From Desulfovibrio sp. (GTDB lineage Bacteria; Desulfobacterota; Desulfovibrionia; Desulfovibrionales; Desulfovibrionaceae), in contig JAISXC010000056.1 of NCBI GenBank assembly GCA_031270875.1, positions 1-9,326 on the forward strand: 9,326 nt of DNA. Direction: 5' to 3'. Within the stretch, counting starts at the first letter, position 1. The number at the start of each line of letters is the position of its first letter. Position numbers and translations under genes: made by a program. The notes below the pieces were generated by a model. That model was not told the origin of the DNA and did no database searches. It saw nothing but the letters and a program-made list of their open reading frames with translations. Positions 1-5,347 of the stretch are shown here, one piece after another.

Positions 1-1
1 C

Positions 2-1069
2 TGGGCCTGTGAGGTGGCGCAGATGGACATACCCCAGGCCGTTGCCGTGGCCGTGGTGGCCTTTATCGCCGTGTTGCCGGAATACGCCGTGGACATGTAT
101 TTTACCTGGATGGCGGGGCAGAATCCGGAAAGCGCGCACGCCCATTACGCCCTTGCCAACATGACCGGCTCAAACCGGCTTTTGATAGGCCTTGGCTGGT
201 CGGCCGTCGTCCTCGTTTTCGCCGGGCGGTTCCGCTCCGCCGTAACCCTGGGGGACAACAAACGCACGGATGTGCTTTTTCTGGGCATGGCTACCCTCTA
301 TGCACTTCTGATACCGCTCAAGGGTTCCCTTACCCTCTTTGACGGGGCGATCTTTCTGGGCGTTTACATCTGGTATATATGCATCATCTGCCGCCGTCCC
401 GTGGAAGAGGAAACCCCCGAAGGCCCGGCGGCCGCGCTGGCGCGGCTGCCCAAAAAACGGCGTCTTTCATCAACCGGGGGCTTCTTCTGTCTCGCGGCCC
501 TGGTGATTTTGTGCAATGCCGAGCCGTTCAGCGAAAATCTGGTGGCCAGCGGCAAGGTACTCGGCATGAACGAGTTCTTGCTGGTGCAATGGCTTGCGCC
601 CATCGCATCGGAAGCTCCGGAATTCATCATTTCCATGATGTTCGCTTTTCGCGGCAACGCCGGTCTTGCCCTGGGCAGTCTGCTTTCTTCCGAGTTCAAC
701 CAGTGGACCCTGCTTGTGGGGATGATTCCGGGCATGTATGCCGTCTCCTCGGGCGGTCTGGCCTCCATGAACCTGGACAGCCATCAGCTTCAGGAAATAC
801 TGCTCACGGCCGGTCAATCCATTTTTGCCGTGATGCTGCTTGCGGACATGCGTCTCGGCGTGCGCGACGCCTTTTGGCTGCTTCTGCTCTTTGCGGCTCA
901 GCTTCTCTCCCCTCTCTATGACAGACAGGTTGAAATCCTGTTGGGCCTGCCGCACGACCCCTTGCGTCTGCATGCCTTTTATGCCTGGATTTATTTGGGT
1001 CTGGCGGCGTTTTTGCTGCTCAAAAACAGGCGACCGGTCTGGAAACTGCGTTCCGGTTTCAGGGTTTGA
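2..1069 (+). CDS. Sodium/calcium exchanger family (CaCA) membrane protein, 5' end missing
   Basis: Inner-membrane cation antiporter of the CaCA superfamily, expected to exchange Ca2+ or a related cation for Na+ or H+. The frame is open to the left edge, so the visible 355 residues lack the true start and probably the first membrane helix; internal GTG (14) and ATG (23) codons would cut into the first alpha repeat. The fragment has about nine hydrophobic segments. Two inverted alpha repeats are visible: the first has the Pro-Glu pair at about residues 26-27 and a GSN motif near 56-58; the second has APEF at about 205-208 and a Gly-Ser-rich segment at about 225-234. A charged, proline- and arginine-rich loop (about 130-155) separates the halves, as in this family. 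The second repeat reads SSEFN where family members usually have GSN-x2-N. The family call is strong; ion specificity cannot be read from sequence. Confidence 0.85.
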   Translation, partial: WACEVAQMDIPQAVAVAVVAFIAVLPEYAVDMYFTWMAGQNPESAHAHYALANMTGSNRLLIGLGWSAVVLVFAGRFRSAVTLGDNKRTDVLFLGMATLYALLIPLKGSLTLFDGAIFLGVYIWYICIICRRPVEEETPEGPAAALARLPKKRRLSSTGGFFCLAALVILCNAEPFSENLVASGKVLGMNEFLLVQWLAPIASEAPEFIISMMFAFRGNAGLALGSLLSSEFNQWTLLVGMIPGMYAVSSGGLASMNLDSHQLQEILLTAGQSIFAVMLLADMRLGVRDAFWLLLLFAAQLLSPLYDRQVEILLGLPHDPLRLHAFYAWIYLGLAAFLLLKNRRPVWKLRSGFRV

Positions 1070-1080
1070 TTTCAACTCTC

Positions 1081-1094
1081 GCGGCCTGTGCCGC
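1081..1094 (+). terminator. Short GC hairpin after the exchanger gene (weak)
   Basis: Perfect 5-bp stem GCGGC / GCCGC around the 4-nt loop CTGT, 11 nt after the stop at 1069. No T-run follows, so it is at best a weak or factor-assisted stop, and it may be chance in GC-rich DNA. The 112-nt gap to the next start otherwise holds no convincing promoter. Confidence 0.2.
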
Positions 1095-1181
1095 CTGGAA
1101 CCGGAATGCGCGGGACAATCGCGGAGAGCCCTGCTGCGGGCATTGGCAAAAATTTGGAAGATTCTTGTTGTTGGAGCGTGT

Positions 1182-2018
1182 ATGCCGCGAATCAGCCGTT
1201 TTGTCGCCTCGGAAATCCGTAAATTCGGAAAGGGGCTTTTGTCCTGCGCTCTTGTGGCCGCTCTGGCCGAACTCCTGATGTGGAGCCAGCCCGCGGCCGT
1301 ACCCCTGCTGGGTTTGTCGGGCCAGATCGCCTCCGGCGATTCCCTGGGCAAAACGTCCGGCAACCTCCGCGTTACTGATCACGCCGTCCGCCGGACAAAA
1401 CAGCACGGCAGGCTGGCCATTGACGTCAGCCTCAATTATCCCGCCCTGGACTGTGCGGGCATCGACGCCGACATCCAGCGCTGGGTCATGGGCATTGTCG
1501 GCGCTTTTGAGGAAAACCTGGCCGCCGCCCTGCCGGGCGGCGATGAAGACCAGACAAAGGAAGAACCGCAGAGCGTTGCCCTGCACGGCTCCTACACGGT
1601 TACACGGCCGTCGCCTGCGGCCGTCAGCCTGACTTTCGAGTTGTGGACATATACCGGCGGAGCCCACGGCAATCTGGATATCATTACCTTGAATTACAGT
1701 CTCCTGACCGGACAGCGTCTGGAACTGGTCGACCTGTTCAATGACCCCGACGAAGCCCTCAGGCTCATGTCGGCCTGGTCATTTCAGGTTCTCTCCCGTC
1801 GTCTCCCGTTTTCCAGAGCGTGGACGCTGCAGATGCTCAAGGACGGAACGATCCCTGACGCGCAAAATTTTTCCAGCCTTACCCTTACGGCGGAAGGCAT
1901 TGTCATTCAGTTTCAGCCTTATCAGGTGGCACCTTGGGCAGCCGGCGCGCAGGCGGTGGAAATGCCTTTTGAAAAACTGGCGACGGCCGGCCCTCTGGCC
2001 GTTATCTGGGGGAAATAG
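1182..2018 (+). CDS. Exported DUF4163/DUF3298 domain protein
   Basis: A 278-residue protein starting at ATG 1182, with GGAG at 1173-1176 five bases before it. The frame is open back to 840, but that part lies inside the exchanger gene and does not look like protein. Residues 1-38 form a long basic n-region and a hydrophobic core (about 18-33) ending in alanines, a probable signal peptide or N-terminal anchor, so the rest should act in the periplasm. DUF4163 (PdaC/RsiV-type N-terminal domain) covers about 62-180 and includes the hallmark YTGGAHG (157-163). DUF3298 covers about 180-275 and includes the typical FQPYQVAPWAAG stretch (244-255). In RsiV this pair binds lysozyme and in PdaC it sits before a deacetylase domain; here neither a sigma-binding segment nor an enzyme domain is present, so it resembles the stand-alone Gram-negative form of unknown function. 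It converges on the next gene with a 21-nt gap. Confidence 0.82.
   Translation: MPRISRFVASEIRKFGKGLLSCALVAALAELLMWSQPAAVPLLGLSGQIASGDSLGKTSGNLRVTDHAVRRTKQHGRLAIDVSLNYPALDCAGIDADIQRWVMGIVGAFEENLAAALPGGDEDQTKEEPQSVALHGSYTVTRPSPAAVSLTFELWTYTGGAHGNLDIITLNYSLLTGQRLELVDLFNDPDEALRLMSAWSFQVLSRRLPFSRAWTLQMLKDGTIPDAQNFSSLTLTAEGIVIQFQPYQVAPWAAGAQAVEMPFEKLATAGPLAVIWGK
1971..2002 (-). terminator. Possible intrinsic terminator for the leftward gene run
   Basis: Perfect 6-bp inverted repeat ACGGCC / GGCCGT (1983-1988 and 1997-2002) with an 8-nt loop, lying in the 3' end of the DUF4163/DUF3298 gene. On the minus strand it follows the stop at 2040 by about 37 nt, and a run of five T (1972-1976) comes six bases after the stem. 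The gap between stem and T-run is larger than usual, so this is a weak candidate. Confidence 0.3.
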
Positions 2019-2039
2019 CAGGCATCCGCAAAACAGCCG

Positions 2040-3044
2040 TCAGCGTTTGCCGTTTCCTGTCGGAGCATCCACATAAAACCAAAAAAGCGCTCCCAATTCC
2101 AAAGGGCGCGGCGCGCCGTCCGGCCCTTTGAGAGGGTCTCCCTGCGTCAACGCCATGCAGCACCACCAGCCGGGCTGGTTGACCACAAAGGCGAACTGCC
2201 CGGCCGCATCGGATATGGAGGCCAATTCCTCGTGCCAGCGGGTGGGCGCGACTCTTTTATCCGTGTTGACGCGGGCAAGACGCACGGCCGCTCCGCGTAG
2301 CGGCTCTCCGTTCAGCAGCACGCGGCCGGAAAAGAGCGCGGGTGCCGTCAGTCCGAAAGGCCGGACAAGGGGCTGTATCTCAAAACGCTGGCCTGCCGGT
2401 GTATCCCAGCCGCGCTCCACACCGTAAACGGGCAGCATTGTCTTGACGTAATGCTGGACGAAACGGTCGCGCCGAACGTCCCACCAGGGACGGGAATCAA
2501 TGCTGAACTGATACAGACCCGGTTTGCCCAAGGCCACATTGGCCGCCCAGGCCTTCTTGTCAAGATAGCGGATTTCCTCCAGATCACCCAGCAAATCCAA
2601 ACGCTCTCCCCGCAAAACACCGTTGATGACGGGCATGGTATCGTCATAGCGCAGCACCGCGAAAAGTTCCGGCATGTCCATTATAAGGCAGTTCAAGGTA
2701 AAAGGCTGCATCATGGTGATCAGGAGGTCAACCTCCTCGCCGATATCGGCGGGTCCGTCTTCCGCCTTTTGCGCGGCGGGCGTTTCTCCGGCCGCCTTCT
2801 GTTCGACGTTTTTTGCGTCTGGAGCGGGTTGCGCTTTGCCATCCCTGCCGGGCGCTGTTTTATCCCGCGCCGTTCCCGCTTTGGCCGGTTCAATGGCCGG
2901 CGCGTCCACGCCCGCGCGATTCGGCACAAGCAGGGTCACCTGGGCCTGCGCGGCGCAAGCCGCGCCCAGCGTGGCGCACAGAGCGAGCAGGCAGAAATGC
3001 TTGGGCGCGCGGCGCCGCATGACGGCAAAAAAGGATTGCAGCAT
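2040..3044 (-). CDS. NikK-like DUF4198 periplasmic protein
   Basis: A 334-residue exported protein of the DUF4198 family, whose deltaproteobacterial members (NikK) are linked to ECF-type nickel/cobalt uptake. I chose ATG 3044, with GGGGA four bases upstream; the frame also offers TTG 3077, but ATG 3044 leaves a sensible signal peptide (basic residues near 9-15, hydrophobic core, cleavage around AQA at 32-34). Residues about 41-99 are an Ala/Pro/Lys/Asp-rich linker. The DUF4198 body (about 99-329) shows FVQHYVKTMLP (195-205), a GW-x2-PAG segment, a PFGLTAPALFSG strand opening an Ig-like half (229-240), and the closing D-x2-GQF ... PGWW signature (279-294). It is last in the leftward run, 48 nt after comF, so it may be read from the same transcript. 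No transporter genes (nikM/N/O) are visible, so metal delivery is inference only. Confidence 0.78.
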   Translation of the reverse strand: MLQSFFAVMRRRAPKHFCLLALCATLGAACAAQAQVTLLVPNRAGVDAPAIEPAKAGTARDKTAPGRDGKAQPAPDAKNVEQKAAGETPAAQKAEDGPADIGEEVDLLITMMQPFTLNCLIMDMPELFAVLRYDDTMPVINGVLRGERLDLLGDLEEIRYLDKKAWAANVALGKPGLYQFSIDSRPWWDVRRDRFVQHYVKTMLPVYGVERGWDTPAGQRFEIQPLVRPFGLTAPALFSGRVLLNGEPLRGAAVRLARVNTDKRVAPTRWHEELASISDAAGQFAFVVNQPGWWCCMALTQGDPLKGPDGAPRPLELGALFWFYVDAPTGNGKR

Positions 3045-3092
3045 AACATCCCCGAAAAGATTGGAATATGCTAACAAAAAACCCGCCGCCTG

Positions 3093-3863
3093 TCAGCAGA
3101 AGAAACGGGGAAAAATCCGCTTATCAATGTTCGCGGGCGGATCCTGCGGCGTCCTCGCCACAATGAGGATCAGCGTTTCCCGCGCTCCTCCGTCGCGCAG
3201 AACCCCGGCGGCCGCCCTCAGCGTCACACCGGTGGTCATCACATCATCCACAAGCCACAAGGCAAGCCCGCTGACCTGCGACGCCGCTTCAAACATCTGC
3301 CGCGTATTGCGGCGGCGTTCCGCGGCGGAAAGGCCTGTCTGGGGAATATGGGGCGCCGTGCGGCGCAGCAGGTCCGCTCTCAGGGGGATGCCCGTATGCT
3401 TGTGCAGGACCCTGGCGATTTCGTGGGCCTGATTGAAGCCCCGCCGGCGCAAATGTATCGGATGCTGCGGCACTGCCACCAGAGCGTCCGGCAGCGGCAG
3501 CCCGGTTGCGATTTTGAACAGGCAGGCGCCAAGCAGTGAAGCCATGGCAAACTCTCCGCCAAATTTAAGGCGCAGGAGCGCATTGCGGAGTTCTCCCCGA
3601 TACTGGCCATAAGCGGCAATACTCTCCCACGGAGGCGGATTGTGCAGGCATTCTCCGCACAGAGTCGTTTCCGCGTCCAAAGGCAGAGCGCAACGGAGAC
3701 AGCGGGGAGCGTCACAGGGGGTGAAAAGCGCGGCGCAGGCCGGACACAGCTGAGTCGCCGCATTATCGCGGGATTCCGGAGTAAAGGGGATAAGACAGTA
3801 TGTGCAGCGTGTCTGGGCAAGGCCGAGATTTCTCCGCAACCGGCGCAGGCTGCTCAGGAACAT
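3093..3863 (-). CDS. comF: ComF family phosphoribosyltransferase-like protein
   Basis: A 256-residue cytoplasmic protein of the ComF/GntX type: an N-terminal zinc-ribbon region followed by a type I phosphoribosyltransferase fold. Cysteine pairs lie at 20/23, 40/43, 55/58 and 69/72, with a further Cys at 50. The family signature VPQHPIHLRRRGFNQ with following A-x-E-I-A is at 131-150. The PRPP loop with the acidic pair and TTG (LVDDVMTTGVT) is at 204-214, so the ligand-binding core looks intact. ATG 3863 has AGGA eight bases upstream and lies inside the end of the preceding flavoprotein gene (10-nt overlap), indicating coupled translation. ComF assists uptake of transforming DNA in competent species, but it occurs in many bacteria not known to be competent, so its job here is open. 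The substrate of the PRTase-like domain is not known for the family. Confidence 0.9.
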   Translation of the reverse strand: MFLSSLRRLRRNLGLAQTRCTYCLIPFTPESRDNAATQLCPACAALFTPCDAPRCLRCALPLDAETTLCGECLHNPPPWESIAAYGQYRGELRNALLRLKFGGEFAMASLLGACLFKIATGLPLPDALVAVPQHPIHLRRRGFNQAHEIARVLHKHTGIPLRADLLRRTAPHIPQTGLSAAERRRNTRQMFEAASQVSGLALWLVDDVMTTGVTLRAAAGVLRDGGARETLILIVARTPQDPPANIDKRIFPRFFC

Positions 3864-4471
3864 GCCGCTTGTCCTGACACTGCGCCCCAGCTGCGGCCCA
3901 GGTTTTCAATGGCCTTGCAAAGCGCCCTGCGCCGCAGGAGTTCGCCCGGCTCATCCAGGCCGCGCAGCAGCAAAGGTTTTTCCAGCGTGGCGTTGAATGT
4001 GCGGACAAAATAGGAAATGGTCAGCACGGCGCCCCTAAACAGGTTCCGGCCACGCTTTCTGCCCGCTGTCAGCGCTGTGACGACAGGGGTATTGCGAGTT
4101 GTCTCGTCAGGTAGGGAACCTTGCTCCCGCGCTGCCCAAAAACGCTGGCTTCTGTCAATGAGAGCCTTGAAATGCGCGGGCAGGGCGTAAAAATAGATGG
4201 GCGCGGCAAGAAAGATCGCCGAAGCGTTGTGCAGCATGGCAAAAAGTTCCTCTGCCCCGTCAGACCCATTGCCGGCGGAAGCGAGCGCGCAGGCATGCGG
4301 CGGACACGCGCAGGCCCGGCAACCCGCGCAGGGAATGATGTCATATTGGCGCAACGGCACGGTGTGAATGTGAGCTCCGCCCCGCAAGGCCCCCGCGGCG
4401 AAAATTTCCGCCACAGTGTCGCTGACGCCGCCGGCCCTGGGACTGCACTGGAGTATGAGCATATTGCGCAT
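3854..4471 (-). CDS. NADPH-dependent FMN reductase / iron-sulfur flavoprotein-like
   Basis: A 205-residue flavodoxin-fold protein. The N-terminal beta strand and FMN phosphate loop are clear (MLILQCSPRAGGVSD, 4-18), and the APIYFYALPAHFKALIDR segment (90-107) is typical of this family. Between them is a cysteine cluster, C48-x2-C51-x2-C54-x-C56-x4-C61. C48/C51/C54/C61 fits the C-x2-C-x2-C-x(4-7)-C spacing of archaeal and clostridial iron-sulfur flavoproteins, so a 4Fe-4S cluster next to FMN is plausible, with C56 extra. ATG 4471 is preferred to in-frame starts at 4501 and 4462 because GGTGAT (4484-4479) pairs with the 3' end of 16S rRNA and sits seven bases before it. That site overlaps the stop codon of the upstream hydrolase gene. 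It probably acts as an electron-transfer or reductase protein in the cytoplasm; partner unknown. Confidence 0.8.
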   Translation of the reverse strand: MRNMLILQCSPRAGGVSDTVAEIFAAGALRGGAHIHTVPLRQYDIIPCAGCRACACPPHACALASAGNGSDGAEELFAMLHNASAIFLAAPIYFYALPAHFKALIDRSQRFWAAREQGSLPDETTRNTPVVTALTAGRKRGRNLFRGAVLTISYFVRTFNATLEKPLLLRGLDEPGELLRRRALCKAIENLGRSWGAVSGQAACS

Positions 4472-4478
4472 GCGCAAA

Positions 4479-4484
4479 ATCACC
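4479..4484 (-). promoter_or_regulatory. Shine-Dalgarno embedded in the upstream stop codon
   Basis: On the minus strand GGTGAT contains the TGA (4482-4480) that ends the MBL hydrolase gene and lies seven bases before the flavoprotein ATG (4471). Ribosomes finishing the first gene would stop on the start site of the second, which suggests translational coupling. This site also decides the start over the neighbouring ATG codons. Confidence 0.6.
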
Positions 4485-5106
4485 GCGCGAACGCGCCGCA
4501 AAACGGATTGTTTTTGATCTCGTCGCCGATGTTTGTGAAAGGCCCATGACCGGGAAACACTTTTGTATCTTCCGGCAGGGCAAAAAGCTTTTCATGGATG
4601 GATCGCAGGAGGGTCGCGTGATCGCCGAGAGGAAAGTCCGTGCGGCCAATGGAACGATAAAAAAGCGCATCCCCCGTGAAAACGACCTGTTGCGCCGGAA
4701 AATACAGGGAGACGCCACCCGGCGTGTGGCCGGGCGTTTCCAGAACCTCGCAGTCCATGCCCGCAAAGGAGCATTTGCCCAAAGGCATGGGCCTGCTATC
4801 AAAGGAAGGAACCGGAGGGAATCCCCATATTCCGCCCTTGCCGGCTTCCGTTTCGGCCAGTACGCCGTCGCCCGGGGGGGTGTATACGGGCGCGCCCGTG
4901 GCTTTGACCAGCGCCGCCACGCCGTAGAGATGGTCAAAATGGAGATGGGTCGCGCATATCGCCGCAAGCCGCACCTTGTGTTCGGCAAGCCAGACGAGCA
5001 TTTCATCCGGCTCGCCGCCGACGTCCACGGCAACGGCCTCATTTTTGCCATACATCAGGTAACTGTTGGTTTCCAGCGCTCCGAGGGGAAAAACGGCAAC
5101 AGGCAT
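4480..5106 (-). CDS. MBL-fold metallo-hydrolase, glyoxalase II-like
   Basis: A 208-residue soluble metallo-beta-lactamase-fold hydrolase, close in length and motif order to the YcbL/GloB-type (glyoxalase II-like) thioesterase branch. The metal ligands are all visible: THLHFDH at 53-59 (His54, His56, Asp58, His59), His127 in PGHTPGG, Asp146 in FTGDALF, and His187 in PGHGP. The GRTDFPLGDH segment (154-163) is characteristic of this branch and follows the bridging aspartate. The likely activity is hydrolysis of a thioester such as S-lactoylglutathione or another low-molecular-weight thiol adduct; the true substrate cannot be told. ATG 5106 has AAGGA six bases upstream. It is the first gene of the leftward run, behind the promoter at 5171-5199, and its stop codon forms part of the next gene's ribosome binding site. 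Confidence 0.88.
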   Translation of the reverse strand: MPVAVFPLGALETNSYLMYGKNEAVAVDVGGEPDEMLVWLAEHKVRLAAICATHLHFDHLYGVAALVKATGAPVYTPPGDGVLAETEAGKGGIWGFPPVPSFDSRPMPLGKCSFAGMDCEVLETPGHTPGGVSLYFPAQQVVFTGDALFYRSIGRTDFPLGDHATLLRSIHEKLFALPEDTKVFPGHGPFTNIGDEIKNNPFCGAFAR

Positions 5107-5347
5107 GGGGAATCCTTGTAATTTTTGTCAGATTGTCACATGAAGGGGCAGTTTGCCGGTGCATTATGCCAGCATAGTACAGCCCCGGCGTTTTGCCAAG
5201 CATCCGAATGAGAGCGTATTGCCCCTTGGGATTGTTCATGCGACCTCTTCCGGGACCGCGCCCCTCACGCCGCCGGAGCGGTTTCAAAGTGAAATCACCC
5301 TGAACGGTTATTGCGCGATCCCACAAATTCAGGTAGTTGATATCGTT
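5107..5347. other. Divergent intergenic region, hydrolase operon / GGDEF-TPR gene
   Basis: A 241-nt spacer between two divergent transcription units. It holds the leftward promoter (5171-5199), a TTGTCA direct repeat (5125-5130 and 5133-5138), and a small perfect inverted repeat TTTCA-AAG-TGAAA (5282-5294) about 54 nt before ATG 5348, which could be an operator. The rightward reading frame is open through this region from TTG 5153, which has AAGGGG four bases before it, so a longer N-terminus cannot be excluded. The predicted extra 65 residues look unlike the rest of the protein, however. Confidence 0.5.
5171..5199 (-). promoter_or_regulatory. Sigma70-like promoter of the leftward operon
   Basis: Read on the minus strand: -35 TTGGCA (5199-5194), a 17-bp spacer, then -10 TATGCT (5176-5171). 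Both boxes match four or more consensus bases at ideal spacing. Transcription should begin near 5163-5165, giving a 5' leader of about 57 nt before ATG 5106. The leader contains a direct repeat TGACAA-N2-TGACAA (5138-5125). No comparably good promoter is seen for the divergent rightward gene. Confidence 0.55.

Noticed and set aside
470..1363. 297-codon minus-strand frame opposite the exchanger
   Set aside because: It covers the exchanger alpha repeats in antisense and runs into the DUF4163 gene. The product is Arg/Gln-rich and unlike a real protein.
3045..3092. GC-rich stretch followed by TTTTTTG between comF and the DUF4198 gene
   Set aside because: The T-run is present on the minus strand but only a four-base stem with a long loop can form, so read-through into the DUF4198 gene seems as likely as termination.
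2451..3432. Plus-strand frames opposite the DUF4198 and comF genes
   Set aside because: Both genes beneath have intact family motifs on the minus strand. The plus-strand products are compositionally odd and carry no motif.
4874..4880. Seven-G run inside the hydrolase gene, and another before mqnA (8572-8578 on the minus strand)
   Set aside because: Considered as phase-variable tracts, but seven bases is short for slippage and both genes are intact here.
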